Below, one piece after another: positions 7,709 through 17,140 of a stretch of 64,000 nt of DNA; within the stretch, counting starts at the first letter, position 1; every line of letters begins with the position of its first letter. Below the pieces are notes generated by a model. The model did not search any database, was not told the origin of the DNA, and worked only from the letters and a program-made list of their open reading frames with translations. This DNA comes from Accumulibacter sp. (lineage in GTDB: Bacteria > Pseudomonadota > Gammaproteobacteria > Burkholderiales > Rhodocyclaceae). The stretch covers positions 1,860,001 to 1,924,000 of the forward strand of contig NZ_JAZKUG010000001.1 in assembly GCF_036625195.1 (NCBI RefSeq), given 5' to 3'. The position numbers were made by a program, and so were the translations under genes.

Positions 7709-9028
7709 ATGGGTGAGCAGCCGAGTTCCGCCGCCTTCGTGACCTGGTTCAGGTCGGTCGCGCCCTACGTCAACCTGTTTCGCGGCAAGACCTTCCTGAT
7801 CGCCTTCGGTGGCAAGGCGATCGCCGGGCAGCTGGCGCGGACCCTGGCTTACGACGTGAACCTGCTGGCCGCGCTCGGCGTCCGCCTGGTGCTGGTGCAC
7901 GGGGCGCGACCACAGATCGAAAGCCTGCTGCGGCAGCGTGGTCTTGCTTCGGTCTATCACGGCAACTACCGCGTCACCGACGCGCAGGCGATCGGCTGCG
8001 TCATCGATGCGGTTGGACGCATCTACGTCGAGATCGAGGCGCTGCTTTCGCAGGGCCTCGCCGATACGCCGATGGCGAACAGCACGATTCGCGTCGTGGG
8101 CGGCAACTTCATCACGGCACGGCCGGTCGGCGTCGTGGACGGTGTCGACCTGCAGTATTCCGGTCAGGTCCGCAAGATCGACGCGGAGGGCATCCGAGCC
8201 CAGCTCGGTCTGGGCAACATCGTCCTCCTCTCCTGCACCGGGTCGAGCCCGACCGGCGAGATCTTCAACCTGGCGATGGAGGAGGTGGCGGAGGCGGTGG
8301 CCACCTCGCTGCTGGCAGACAAGCTGATCTTCCTCACCGACAGCCCCGGTGCGACCGACATCGACGGTGCCCTGCTCGACGAGTTGACTGTCGATGCGGC
8401 CGAGCGACTGATCAGTCTCGGTGACTGGCTGTCCGCCGACCTGCGACGTTACCTGCCGTGCGCCGTGCGCAGCAGTCGTGCCGGTGTCGGTCGCGTCCAT
8501 CTGATTGGTTACGACGAGGACGGCACCCTCCTGCGCGAGCTGTTCACCCATGACGGGGTCGGCACGGTCATCACACGCGAGTCGCTCGAGCAACTGCGCG
8601 ACGCGCGTGCCGACGACATCGGTGGCCTGGTCGCATTGATCGAGCCGCTGGAAGAGGATGGAACGCTCGTCCGGCGTTCACGCGAAATGCTCGAACGCGA
8701 GATCACCCGCTTCTCGATCGTCGAGCACGACGGCGTCATCGTCGGCTGCGCGGCGCTCTATCCCTATGGTGAGGGGCAGGCGGAACTGGCCTGCCTGGCA
8801 GTCCACCCACATTATCGCCGTTGGGGCTACGGCGCACTGCTGATGAAACGGATCGAGGCACGGGCGCGCGCCAGCGGTGTCGCGCGGCTGTTCGTGCTGA
8901 CGACGGTGACCGCCCACTGGTTCAAGGAGCGCGGCTTCGCGGTCCGCCAGGTCGATGATTTGCCGGCCGAGAAAAGGCTGGTGTACAACCTGCAGCGTCG
9001 TTCGAGCGTGCTGATGAAGGAGCTGTGA
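7709..9028 (+). CDS. argA: Amino-acid N-acetyltransferase (N-acetylglutamate synthase)
   Basis: The 439-residue product has an N-terminal amino-acid-kinase domain (about 1-285, with FGGKAI and the VHGARPQI segment) and a C-terminal GNAT domain (about 295-430, with LAVHPHYRRWGYGALL as the acetyl-CoA loop). It makes N-acetylglutamate, the first step of arginine synthesis, and in this family the kinase-like domain binds the inhibitor arginine. The ATG at 7709 comes right after the pap stop. The frame is open upstream inside pap, but that part is unrelated to ArgA. Confidence 0.95.
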   Translation: MGEQPSSAAFVTWFRSVAPYVNLFRGKTFLIAFGGKAIAGQLARTLAYDVNLLAALGVRLVLVHGARPQIESLLRQRGLASVYHGNYRVTDAQAIGCVIDAVGRIYVEIEALLSQGLADTPMANSTIRVVGGNFITARPVGVVDGVDLQYSGQVRKIDAEGIRAQLGLGNIVLLSCTGSSPTGEIFNLAMEEVAEAVATSLLADKLIFLTDSPGATDIDGALLDELTVDAAERLISLGDWLSADLRRYLPCAVRSSRAGVGRVHLIGYDEDGTLLRELFTHDGVGTVITRESLEQLRDARADDIGGLVALIEPLEEDGTLVRRSREMLEREITRFSIVEHDGVIVGCAALYPYGEGQAELACLAVHPHYRRWGYGALLMKRIEARARASGVARLFVLTTVTAHWFKERGFAVRQVDDLPAEKRLVYNLQRRSSVLMKEL

Positions 9029-9110
9029 GCGGCGCTGCCGCCGAGGCTCGATCAACGGCCGCCAGCGCTCGCAGAGCAGGGTCCACGAGAACAAGCAAGG
9101 AGCTGAACAG

Positions 9111-9383
9111 ATGGCAAGAATGGTCCAGTGTGTCAAGCTCGGCCGCGAGGCCGAGGGTCTTGATTTTCCACCGTACCCCGGCGAACTCGGGAAGCGGATC
9201 TTCGACTCCGTGTCGAAGGAGGCATGGCAGCAGTGGATCCGCATGCAGACGATGATCATCAACGAGAATCGCCTCAACCTGGCCGATGCCGCGCACCGCA
9301 AGTACCTGGCCGAGCAGATGGACCGTCATTTCTTCGGTGGTGGGGCCGACCGCGTGCAAGGCTACGTGCCGCCGACGCGCTGA
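9111..9383 (+). CDS. yggX: Probable Fe(2+)-trafficking protein
   Basis: This 90-residue protein matches YggX in length and sequence, with the N-terminal MVQCVKLGREAEGL carrying the single conserved Cys, then YPGELGKRI and the C-terminal FFGG region. YggX family proteins protect Fe-S enzymes from oxidative damage and influence iron availability in the cytoplasm. It follows argA by 82 nt with an AAGGAGC ribosome-binding site. Confidence 0.95.
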   Translation: MARMVQCVKLGREAEGLDFPPYPGELGKRIFDSVSKEAWQQWIRMQTMIINENRLNLADAAHRKYLAEQMDRHFFGGGADRVQGYVPPTR

Positions 9384-9438
9384 GCGGGAGGTGTACGGCA
9401 AGGCTTCGGGCTGGCTGCGGCTCTGTAGCCGGGCCGCT

Positions 9439-10101
9439 TCAGTCGGCGATCAGCGTCTGCACGCCGCTGGCGGAGGCCAGCAGGCAGAGGTCCGCCGGGC
9501 GGCGGGCGAAGAGGCCATTGGTGACGACGCCGACGATCTGGTTGATGCGGCTTTCGAGGGCGGCGGCATCGGCGATCTCGAGCCCATGCAGGTCAATGAT
9601 CAGGTTGCCGTTGTCGGTGATGCAGCGCTCGCGCACGACCGGCTCGCCACCGAGTCGTGCCAGCTCCCGCTGGACGTGACCCAAGGCCATCGGGATGACC
9701 TCGACCGGCAGCGGGAAGCGGCCGAGGACCGCGACCAGCTTCGACTGGTCGGCGATGCAGACGACCTTCTCGGCGACCGCGGCGACGATCTTCTCGCGGG
9801 TCAGGGCGCCGCCACCCCCCTTGATCATCTGCAGCGACCGGTTGATCTCGTCGGCGCCGTCGACGTAAACCGGCAGCCGGGATACCTCGTTCAGATCGAG
9901 AACCTTGATCCCGTGGGCTTCGAGGCGCTTTCTGGTCGCTTCCGAGCTGGCGACGGCGCCGCGGATCCGTTGCCTGAGCGACGCCAATTCATCGATGAAG
10001 AAGTTGGCCGTCGACCCCGTACCGACGCCAACGACCTGTCCTTCGACAACGTGCGGGATGGCGGCGCGCGCCACCGCCTGCTTCATTTCGTCCTGGGTCA
10101 T
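9439..10101 (-). CDS. rpiA: Ribose-5-phosphate isomerase A
   Basis: The 220-residue protein carries the RpiA signatures GVGTGSTA (about 25-32), YVDGADEI (about 79-86) and IKGGGGALTREK (about 93-104), which hold the catalytic Asp, Glu and Lys residues. It interconverts ribose-5-phosphate and ribulose-5-phosphate in the non-oxidative pentose phosphate pathway. The gene converges on yggX, 55 nt apart, and diverges from dgkA. Confidence 0.96.
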   Translation of the reverse strand: MTQDEMKQAVARAAIPHVVEGQVVGVGTGSTANFFIDELASLRQRIRGAVASSEATRKRLEAHGIKVLDLNEVSRLPVYVDGADEINRSLQMIKGGGGALTREKIVAAVAEKVVCIADQSKLVAVLGRFPLPVEVIPMALGHVQRELARLGGEPVVRERCITDNGNLIIDLHGLEIADAAALESRINQIVGVVTNGLFARRPADLCLLASASGVQTLIAD

Positions 10102-10228
10102 GGTGTGCGTTGCGGCTCCTGTCGGCTGTGGATGATCGGCTCGCCATTGTAGCGATGGGGCGTGGTCAATGACAGCGTGGCAGCGGCGATCGTCCGCGCT
10201 GCCAGCGCGGTAGCGTCCGCCGACTCGT

Positions 10229-10234
10229 TATACT
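10229..10234 (+). promoter_or_regulatory. Probable -10 element of dgkA
   Basis: TATACT lies 33 nt before the dgkA ATG in the rpiA-dgkA intergenic region. No convincing -35 hexamer is seen. Confidence 0.35.
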
Positions 10235-10266
10235 CGCGTGCAGTCGGCCACTGCAAGGGGGGGAGC

Positions 10267-10641
10267 ATGGATGAACAAAGCCCATTCAAGGGCCAGACGG
10301 GACTGCGGCGCCTGTGGAAGGCGCTCGGCTATTCGCGTGCCGGACTGAAGGCCGCCTACGAGGCTGAAGATGCGTTTCGCCAGGAGGTCTTGCTGGCCGT
10401 GCTGCTGATCCCGCTCGCCTTCGTCCTGGCAGAGGGGGGAATGGAGCGTGCCCTGTTGATCGGCAGCGTGCTCCTGGTGCTGATCGTCGAGCTCATCAAC
10501 TCGGCCATCGAAGCCGTCGTCGACCGCGTCTCGCTCGACCGTCACCCACTTGCCGGGCGGGCCAAGGATATCGGCAGCGCGGCGGTCCTGATCGCGCTGC
10601 TCAACGTGCTTGTCGTCTGGTCGGGCGTTCTACTCGGCTGA
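10267..10641 (+). CDS. dgkA: Diacylglycerol kinase
   Basis: The 124-residue integral membrane protein has the expected size, about three transmembrane helices and the conserved DgkA motif ELINSAIEAVVDR (about 78-90). An amphipathic N-terminal helix (GLRRLWKALGYS) precedes EAAFRQE-like residues. It phosphorylates diacylglycerol to phosphatidate in the inner membrane, recycling lipid headgroup by-products. The ATG at 10267 follows a run of Gs (AAGGGGGGGAGC) acting as the ribosome-binding site. Confidence 0.93.
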   Translation: MDEQSPFKGQTGLRRLWKALGYSRAGLKAAYEAEDAFRQEVLLAVLLIPLAFVLAEGGMERALLIGSVLLVLIVELINSAIEAVVDRVSLDRHPLAGRAKDIGSAAVLIALLNVLVVWSGVLLG

Positions 10642-10650
10642 GAGCTTGTG
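10634..10650 (+). repeat. 17-nt sequence spanning the dgkA stop, copy 1
   Basis: TCGGCTGAGAGCTTGTG contains the TGA stop of dgkA and is repeated exactly at 18735-18751 across the tyrS stop. Both copies are followed by inverted repeats before a convergent gene. Confidence 0.6.
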
Positions 10651-10725
10651 CAGAAGCCGTCGCGAGCAGGCCGAGATGCAAGGCGCGAGCGAGCGAACGA
10701 CGGGGCATGGCAACTGCCTCAGCCC

Positions 10726-11625
10726 TCAGGCGAAGCGCCGCAAGTGCATCAGCGCCGAAATCCAGGCGCCCAGCCAGCCAAGCGCGGCACCGATCGCCGC
10801 GAGGAAGGCAACGTGTCCCGCGCCCAGCCCCCGCAAGGTGAAGTTGGTGCCGTAGAGCTGGGTGAGCTCGGCGACCAGAGGCGTCAGCAGGTGGAAGCCG
10901 ACTGCCACCAGCAGGGACGCGCACAGGCCGCCGAGGGCACCCTGCAGCATGCCGAAGTAGTGCAATGGCCGCTGGATGTAAGCGTCGGTGGCGCCGATCA
11001 GCCTTGCCACCTCGATCTCTGCCGCCTGGGCGAGGATCTGCAGGCGGATGGTGTTGAAGGTGATGGTGACCAACGCGGCGGCAAACAGGACGCCGAGCAG
11101 CATGACGATCAGGCGACCGAGGCGAAGCAGGGCATCGAAGCGCTTCACCCAAGCCGAGTCGAGCTGCACGTGCGCCACCTTTGGCCAGCCCGAGAAGGTC
11201 TTCGCCAGCCGCTCGAGTTCGGCCGGCTGCGACGCACTGGGCGTGACGACGAAGGCATCCGGCAGCGGGTTGCGCGGCAGGCTGGCGACGATGTCCGCCA
11301 TTCCCTCGGCAGCCTGCAGCCTTTTCAGTGCCTCCTCGCGCGCCACGAAGCGCCACCTGCCGATCTTGCCTGCCTGCAAGCGGCTTTCGATCTCGGCAAT
11401 CTCCCGCTTGCCCGCTTCGGGGCTGAGGAAGACGCTGATCTGCTGCACACCGGGCGCGTCACCGGTCAGCGCGTGCAGGTTGTCGATCAGCAGCCAACCG
11501 GCAGTCGGCAGGGTGAGGGCAATGCCGATGACCAACAGCGACAACAGGGAGTTGAGCGGCGCCGTCGCGAGTCGACGGCAGGCATCGCGCATCGCCGCCC
11601 AGTGCTGCGCCAGCCAGACGCTCAC
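10726..11625 (-). CDS. ftsX: Cell division protein FtsX
   Basis: The 299-residue protein has a cytoplasmic N-terminus, one transmembrane helix (about 23-45), a periplasmic FtsX extracellular domain (about 50-160) and three C-terminal helices. FtsX is the membrane partner of the FtsE ATPase and controls peptidoglycan hydrolase activation at the division site. The gene overlaps ftsE by 4 nt and is last in the ftsY-ftsE-ftsX operon. Confidence 0.95.
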   Translation of the reverse strand: MSVWLAQHWAAMRDACRRLATAPLNSLLSLLVIGIALTLPTAGWLLIDNLHALTGDAPGVQQISVFLSPEAGKREIAEIESRLQAGKIGRWRFVAREEALKRLQAAEGMADIVASLPRNPLPDAFVVTPSASQPAELERLAKTFSGWPKVAHVQLDSAWVKRFDALLRLGRLIVMLLGVLFAAALVTITFNTIRLQILAQAAEIEVARLIGATDAYIQRPLHYFGMLQGALGGLCASLLVAVGFHLLTPLVAELTQLYGTNFTLRGLGAGHVAFLAAIGAALGWLGAWISALMHLRRFA

Positions 11626-12317
11626 GTGGCTGCCCCGGCAACGGCAGTCGCGGATGCCGCCGGCAGCTCGCTCATCTCGCCCTGGTCGAGACGCAGGACA
11701 CGCGGTCGCAGAACCGGCAGGGTCGTGGGATCGTGGGTGGCGAGCAACACCGTCACACCAACCTGCTGGAAAGCGTGGAAAATCTCCAGGATCTCGCGCG
11801 CCGAGGCGGCGTCGAGGTTGGCGGTTGGTTCGTCGGCGAGGATGATCGCTGGCCGATTGACCACCGCCCGGGCAATTGCCAGGCGCTGTTGCTCGCCGCC
11901 CGAGAGGGCGATCGGCAAGGTTCGCTCGCGATTCGGCAGGCCCACCTTGGCCAAAGCCGCCTGCGCTCGCCGCAGTGCGTCACGCGGCGGGTGGCCGACG
12001 ATCGCCAGCGGCAGCAGGACGTTCTCGAGGACCGTGCGATCGAAAAGCAGCTTGCGGTCCTGGAAAAGCAGTCCGAGCTTGCGTCGCAGATAGGGAACGG
12101 CACTGCGACTCAACGCCGCGAGGTTCTGACCATTGATCACGATGCTGCCGGAGGTCGGTCGTTCGATCGCCGCCAGCAGCTTGAACAGGGTTGATTTGCC
12201 TGCCCCCGAGTGGCCCGTCAGGTAGACCATCTCGCCGGCAGTGATCTCGAAGCTGACATGCCGCAGCGCCTCGCGGCCCTCCGGGTAGCGCTTCGTCACA
12301 TCGCTGGCGGTGATCAC
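11622..12317 (-). CDS. ftsE: Cell division ATP-binding protein FtsE
   Basis: The 231-residue ABC ATPase has Walker A GHSGAGKST (35-43), the signature LSGGEQQR, and Walker B IILADEPT followed by a D-loop. It drives FtsX conformational change at the septum. The gene overlaps ftsY (upstream) and ftsX (downstream) by 4 nt each. The C-terminus is a short Ala-rich tail. Confidence 0.96.
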   Translation of the reverse strand: MITASDVTKRYPEGREALRHVSFEITAGEMVYLTGHSGAGKSTLFKLLAAIERPTSGSIVINGQNLAALSRSAVPYLRRKLGLLFQDRKLLFDRTVLENVLLPLAIVGHPPRDALRRAQAALAKVGLPNRERTLPIALSGGEQQRLAIARAVVNRPAIILADEPTANLDAASAREILEIFHAFQQVGVTVLLATHDPTTLPVLRPRVLRLDQGEMSELPAASATAVAGAAT

Positions 12318-13306
12318 TCGAACAGTGCGTCTACGAAATCGCGGGCCACGAAAGGCCGCAGATCGTCGATCCCCTCACCGACGCCAATGAAGCGAACTGG
12401 TTTCGGACACTGGCGAGCGATCGCCGCGACGACGCCGCCCTTGGCCGAACCGTCGAGTTTGGTCAGGACCAGTCCGCTGACCTGGATCGCCTTGTCGAAC
12501 GCCATCACCTGCTGTACGGCGTTCTGGCCGAAGGTGGCGTCGAGCACCAGCAGGGTCTCGTGTGGTCCGGTCGGCTCGGCCTTCTGGATCACGCGGCGCA
12601 CCTTGGCAATCTCGTCCATCAGGTGCAGTTGCGTGGGCAGGCGGCCGGCGGTGTCGGCGAGGACGACGTCGATGCCGCGCGCCTTGGCGGCGGCGATGGC
12701 GTCGAAAATGACCGCCGCCGGGTCGCCGGACTGCTGCGCGATGACCGTCACGTTGTTGCGCTCGCCCCATGTCTGCAACTGCTCGCGAGCGGCGGCGCGG
12801 AAGGTATCACCGGCAGCCAGCAGCACCGACAGTCCCTGCGCCTGGAAGTGCCTGGCCAGCTTGCCGATCGACGTCGTCTTGCCGGCACCGTTGACGCCCG
12901 CCAGCATGATGATGAATGGCCGATGGCGACGCGGATCGAGCGCCTCCTCGAGCGGCTGCAGGAGCTCGCAGAGGATTTCCGACAGCGCTCTCTGGATGGC
13001 TTCCGGGCTGTCGAGGCGGTCGCGTCGGGCGCGTTGCCGCAGATGGTAGAGCAGATGCTGCGTCGCATCCAGGCCGACATCGCTGCCCAGCAGCAGCGTC
13101 TCGAGTTCCTCGAGCAGTTCGTCGTCGACCTTGCCGCGCGCGAAGAGATGTTTCAGCTTGCCGCCGAACTGGGCTCGCGTACGCGCCAGTCCCGCCTTCA
13201 GCCGCAGTCGCCATGGTGCCGGGCTGGCGGTGGCGGTGCTTGGGCCGGTGGCAGCGTTCGTCGCGACGGGGACCTGATCAGGGGATTTCTTGCCGAAACC
13301 AAACAT
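12314..13306 (-). CDS. ftsY: Signal recognition particle receptor FtsY
   Basis: Starting at ATG 13306, the product is 330 residues. It has a short acidic-poor N-terminal segment (1-40), the NG domain with G1 GVNGAGKTT (137-145), the DTAGR motif and the TKLDGSAKGG motif. FtsY docks SRP-ribosome complexes to the inner membrane through a GTPase heterodimer with Ffh. The frame is open for 21 codons upstream, but MFGFGKK is the normal start. It diverges from the M16 peptidase gene across 94 nt. Confidence 0.96.
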   Translation of the reverse strand: MFGFGKKSPDQVPVATNAATGPSTATASPAPWRLRLKAGLARTRAQFGGKLKHLFARGKVDDELLEELETLLLGSDVGLDATQHLLYHLRQRARRDRLDSPEAIQRALSEILCELLQPLEEALDPRRHRPFIIMLAGVNGAGKTTSIGKLARHFQAQGLSVLLAAGDTFRAAAREQLQTWGERNNVTVIAQQSGDPAAVIFDAIAAAKARGIDVVLADTAGRLPTQLHLMDEIAKVRRVIQKAEPTGPHETLLVLDATFGQNAVQQVMAFDKAIQVSGLVLTKLDGSAKGGVVAAIARQCPKPVRFIGVGEGIDDLRPFVARDFVDALFE

Positions 13307-13400
13307 GGCGTGCGGATGTCTCAGAGGCGCCCAGAATCGCAGGCGGTGGTAAGATGCCGGCCGATTCACCGACTCGCGGAAATTCTATCAGAAGCGAACC

Positions 13401-14768
13401 ATGCCCATGCGCCACGCACTGCCGATTGCCCTGCTGATCGCCCTGACGACGAGCATTGCCGCTTCGGCAAACCCGCACGAGCGGCAACTGGCGAATGGCC
13501 TGCGGGTGATCGTCAAGGAGGATCACCGCGCGCCGACAGTGGCGCACATGGTCTGGTATCGCGCCGGCAGCATGGACGAAACCAGCGGCAGGACCGGCGT
13601 CGCGCACGTCCTCGAACACATGATGTTCAAGGGAACGCCGACTGCCGGTCCCGGCGAGTTCAACCGCCGCGTCGCCGCGGCCGGTGGCCGCGACAACGCG
13701 TTCACCAGTCGCGACTACACCGCCTACTTCCAGCAGGTGCCGAAACGGAAGCTGCCTGAAATGATGCAGCTCGAGGCCGACCGCATGCGTCACCTGAGCC
13801 TCGAAGAGAAGGAGTTCGCGCAGGAGATCAAGGTCGTCATGGAGGAGCGCCGGCTGCGTACCGAGGATCAGCCGCAGGCCTTGCTGTACGAGAAGCTCAA
13901 TGCCGTTGCCTTCCAGGTTCACCCCTATCGCGTGCCGATCATCGGCTGGATGACCGACCTGCAGAGCATGACGGTGAGTGACGCCCGTGCCTGGTACGAT
14001 GACTGGTACGCGCCAAACAACGCCTATGTGGTCGTCGTTGGCGACGTCGATCATCAGGAGGTCTTCCGTTTCGCCGAGCAGTACTATGGCGCCCTGCCGG
14101 CGCGCACGCTGCCGGTCAGGAAACCGCAGGACGAACCGCAGCAGGCCGGCATCCGTCGTCTGACGCTGCAGGCGCCGGCCGACCTGCCGGTGGTGATGAT
14201 GGCGTACAAGGTGCCGGTGATACGCCATGTCGAACAGGACGTCGATCCCTATGCGCTCGAGATGCTGGCGGCGGTGCTCGCCGGCCACGACGCCGCCCGG
14301 CTGAACCGCCATCTGGTGCGCGAGCAGCGACTCGCGGTGAGCGCCGGTGCCAGCTACGACTCGACCGCACGCGGTCCCGGCATCTTCCATCTGCACGGCG
14401 CACCGAGCGCTGGCCGCAGCCGCGGCGAGCTCGAAGCCGGTCTGCGCGCCGAACTGGCGCGGGTGCGGGAAGAGGGCGTGAGCGCCGAGGAACTCGCACG
14501 CGCCAAGGCACAGCTCATTGCCAGCCAGATCTACAAGCTCGATTCGATCTTCGCGCAGGCGATGGAGATCGGGCAGCTGGAATCCGCCGGCATACCGCAC
14601 ACCATGAATCGGCGGTTGATCGACAAGTTGCAGGAAGTCAGCCGGGAACAGGTGCAGGCGGTCGCCAGGAAGTACTTCGGCGACGAGGCACTGACGGTCG
14701 CCGAACTCGATCCGCAGCCCGTGCCGGCAACACCGCGTCCGCGGTCACCGTTCGTCCCCCGCCACTGA
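13401..14768 (+). CDS. M16-family zinc metallopeptidase (active partner)
   Basis: The 455-residue protein has a signal peptide (hydrophobic 5-22, likely cleavage after ASA) and the inverted zinc motif HVLEH at residues 69-73, with a downstream Glu in the VVMEER segment as third ligand. Peptidase M16 N- and C-terminal domains follow. It is probably a periplasmic oligopeptidase. The next gene encodes an M16 homologue without the zinc motif. Such pairs of a catalytic and a non-catalytic subunit are known to form heterodimers. Confidence 0.9.
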   Translation: MPMRHALPIALLIALTTSIAASANPHERQLANGLRVIVKEDHRAPTVAHMVWYRAGSMDETSGRTGVAHVLEHMMFKGTPTAGPGEFNRRVAAAGGRDNAFTSRDYTAYFQQVPKRKLPEMMQLEADRMRHLSLEEKEFAQEIKVVMEERRLRTEDQPQALLYEKLNAVAFQVHPYRVPIIGWMTDLQSMTVSDARAWYDDWYAPNNAYVVVVGDVDHQEVFRFAEQYYGALPARTLPVRKPQDEPQQAGIRRLTLQAPADLPVVMMAYKVPVIRHVEQDVDPYALEMLAAVLAGHDAARLNRHLVREQRLAVSAGASYDSTARGPGIFHLHGAPSAGRSRGELEAGLRAELARVREEGVSAEELARAKAQLIASQIYKLDSIFAQAMEIGQLESAGIPHTMNRRLIDKLQEVSREQVQAVARKYFGDEALTVAELDPQPVPATPRPRSPFVPRH

Positions 14769-14782
14769 GTGAGCGCCCGTCC

Positions 14783-16078
14783 ATGACACCACGCCAGTTG
14801 CTGCTCACCGTTTGCCTGTTTCTCTGTGCGCAACTGGCACACTCCGGGCCAAGGATCGAACGCTGGCAGACCAGCGCGGGAACACGCGTCCTCTTCGTCG
14901 AGGACCACAGCCTGCCGATCATCGACCTGCAGATCGACGTCGCGGCCGGTGCGGCGCGCGACGCCGCAGGCAAGGAAGGCGTGGCGGGCCTGACGCGCTC
15001 GCTGATCGACCTCGGTGCTGACGGCCTGGACGAGACGCAGATCGCCAACCGGCTGGCCGACATCGGTGCGCGGCTGTCCGGTGGCGTCGATCTCGACCGC
15101 GCATCGCTGACCCTGCGCACGCTCTCGATGGTCGACAAGCGCACGTCCGCGTTCGAGCTGTTGCGCGCCATCATCGCGGGCCCGACCTTTCCCGCCGCCG
15201 CCTTCGAGCGCGAGAAGGCGCGTTCGCTCGCTGCCCTCAAGGAGGCGCTGACGCGTCCGGATGCAATCGCCAGCAAGGCCCTGTGGGCGACGATGTACCC
15301 GGCACATCCCTATGGACGACAGGCGACGCCGGAGTCGCTGACGGCGCTGCGGCGTGACGATGTCCTTGCCTTCCACGCGGCCCACTACGCTGCTCGCTCC
15401 GCTACCATCGCCATCGTCGGCGACCTTTCGCGGGCCGAGGCCGAGACGCTGGCCGAGCGGTTGAGTGGCGGTCTGCCAGTCGCCGCAGCCGTCGGCGAGC
15501 TGCCGCAGCCGCAGTTGCCGGCCGCTGGCGAGGAGCGGATCGCCCATCCGGCGGCGCAGGCACACCTGCTGATCGGGATGCCGGCACTCAAGCGCGGCGA
15601 CCCGGATTTCTTTCCACTGGCCGTCGGCAACTACTCACTCGGTGGCGGCGGTTTCGTTTCGCGCCTGGTCAAGGAAGTGCGGGACAAGCGGGGGCTCGCC
15701 TACAGCGTGCACAGCTACTTCCTGCCACTGCAACAGCTCGGGCCGTTTCAGATCGGTCTGCAGACGCACAAGGGACAGGTCGCCGAGGCGCTGCAAGTGA
15801 CGCGTGCCGTCCTTGACGAATTCCTTGCACAGGGACCGAGCGAAGCCGAGCTGCTGGCGGCGAAGCAGAATCTCGTCGGCAGCTTTCCCCTGCGCCTCGA
15901 CAGCAATCGCAAGATTCTGGAGAATGTGGCGATGATCGCCTTCTACGACCTGCCGCTCGATTATCTCGATCGCTATCCGGAGAACATCGAGCGCGTGACG
16001 ACAGCCGAGATCCAGGCTGCCTTTGCCCGCCGGCTGCCGGTCACACATCTGGTCAGCGTCGTCGTTGCCGGAGACTAG
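14783..16078 (+). CDS. M16-family protein without the zinc motif (inactive partner)
   Basis: The 431-residue exported protein (signal peptide about 1-22) has the M16 fold, but where HxxEH should be it reads AGLTRSLIDLG, so it cannot bind catalytic zinc. The arginine/tyrosine segment around RGLAYSVHSYF (about 311) of the M16 C-terminal domain is kept. By analogy with other M16 heterodimers it likely shapes the substrate chamber of the active subunit encoded 14 nt upstream. Confidence 0.88.
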   Translation: MTPRQLLLTVCLFLCAQLAHSGPRIERWQTSAGTRVLFVEDHSLPIIDLQIDVAAGAARDAAGKEGVAGLTRSLIDLGADGLDETQIANRLADIGARLSGGVDLDRASLTLRTLSMVDKRTSAFELLRAIIAGPTFPAAAFEREKARSLAALKEALTRPDAIASKALWATMYPAHPYGRQATPESLTALRRDDVLAFHAAHYAARSATIAIVGDLSRAEAETLAERLSGGLPVAAAVGELPQPQLPAAGEERIAHPAAQAHLLIGMPALKRGDPDFFPLAVGNYSLGGGGFVSRLVKEVRDKRGLAYSVHSYFLPLQQLGPFQIGLQTHKGQVAEALQVTRAVLDEFLAQGPSEAELLAAKQNLVGSFPLRLDSNRKILENVAMIAFYDLPLDYLDRYPENIERVTTAEIQAAFARRLPVTHLVSVVVAGD

Positions 16079-16637
16079 CCCACTGAACTCGGTACGCATC
16101 ATCGGCGGCGAGTGGCGACGGCGCATCCTGCGTTTTCCGGAGGCGCCGGACTTGCGTCCGACGCCGGATCGCGTCCGCGAGACCCTGTTCAACTGGCTCG
16201 GCCAGGATCTCTCCGGGGCGATCTGCCTCGATCTCTTCGCCGGCAGCGGTGCTCTCGGATTCGAGGCCGCTTCGCGTGGCGCCAGCCGGGTCGTGATGGT
16301 CGAGCATTCGCCGCAAGCCTTGCAGGCCCTGGAGAGCAACGCACGGCTCCTCGGCGTCGGCGAGCGGGTGCAAATCGTGCGCGCGGATGCGCAGCGCTTT
16401 CTCGCCGGCGCTGCCGGCCGCTTTGATGTCCTGTTCCTCGATCCACCCTTCCACCAGGGGTGGATCGAACGGCTGGCACCGATGCTCTCTGGCGTGCTCG
16501 GCGACGATGCCGCAGTCTATGTCGAGGCCGAGAGGTTCCTGCCCGGATGTGGCGACTGGCGAACGGTGCGCCATGGCCACGCAGGCCGGGTCTTCCATCA
16601 CCTGATGCAGCGGGGTGAAAGAGATGGCGCTGAATAA
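16023..16637 (+). CDS. rsmD: 16S rRNA (guanine966-N2)-methyltransferase
   Basis: RsmD methylates G966 of 16S rRNA using S-adenosylmethionine. The conserved part begins at VRIIGGEWR and includes LRPTPDRVRETLFNWL, the SAM-binding DLFAGSGALGFEA and the catalytic FLDPPF. The true start is uncertain. The ATG at 16023 lies inside the preceding gene, a TTG at 16065 also overlaps it, and a CTG at 16083 has a GGAG 9 nt upstream and fits homologues best. The 204-residue length given assumes the first of these. The end overlaps the start of coaD. Confidence 0.9.
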   Translation: MPAGCRSHIWSASSLPETSPLNSVRIIGGEWRRRILRFPEAPDLRPTPDRVRETLFNWLGQDLSGAICLDLFAGSGALGFEAASRGASRVVMVEHSPQALQALESNARLLGVGERVQIVRADAQRFLAGAAGRFDVLFLDPPFHQGWIERLAPMLSGVLGDDAAVYVEAERFLPGCGDWRTVRHGHAGRVFHHLMQRGERDGAE

Positions 16638-17127
16638 TCGTCTGGCAATCTATGCGGGGACCTTCGACCCGATGACGCGCGGGCACGAGGATCTCGTTCG
16701 ACGCGCGTCCTGCCTGTTCGACCGGGTGATCGTCGCCATCGCGGCGAACCAGCCGAAGAGGCCGTTCTTCTCGCTCGCCGAGCGGGTTGACATGGCGCTG
16801 GACGTGCTCGCGCCCTACCCGAACGTCGAGGCTTGCGGCTTCGACGGGCTGCTGATGGACTTCCTGCACGCCAGGGGCGCGAAAGTGATCATCCGCGGCC
16901 TGCGGGCGGTGTCCGACTTCGACTACGAGTTCCAGCTGGCGGGAATGAACCGCAACCTGTACCCGGAAGTCGAAACCGTATTCCTGACGCCGAGCGAGCA
17001 GTACCTGTTCATCTCGGCGACCATGGTGCGCGAGATCGCCATTCTCGGCGGCGATGTCAGTAAGTTTGTTCAGCCGGCAGTGCGCGAACGGCTGGCCAAG
17101 CGTGTCCGAGAAATTTCAACGACCTGA
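16624..17127 (+). CDS. coaD: Phosphopantetheine adenylyltransferase
   Basis: The 167-residue protein shows the nucleotidyltransferase signature GTFDPMTRGHEDL (about 10-22, TxxH-type) and the C-terminal ISATMVREIA motif. It joins 4'-phosphopantetheine and ATP to form dephospho-CoA in coenzyme A synthesis. The ATG at 16624 lies inside the last codons of rsmD, so the two are probably translationally coupled. Confidence 0.96.
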   Translation: MALNNRLAIYAGTFDPMTRGHEDLVRRASCLFDRVIVAIAANQPKRPFFSLAERVDMALDVLAPYPNVEACGFDGLLMDFLHARGAKVIIRGLRAVSDFDYEFQLAGMNRNLYPEVETVFLTPSEQYLFISATMVREIAILGGDVSKFVQPAVRERLAKRVREISTT

Positions 17128-17140
17128 AGGAACAGCAAGC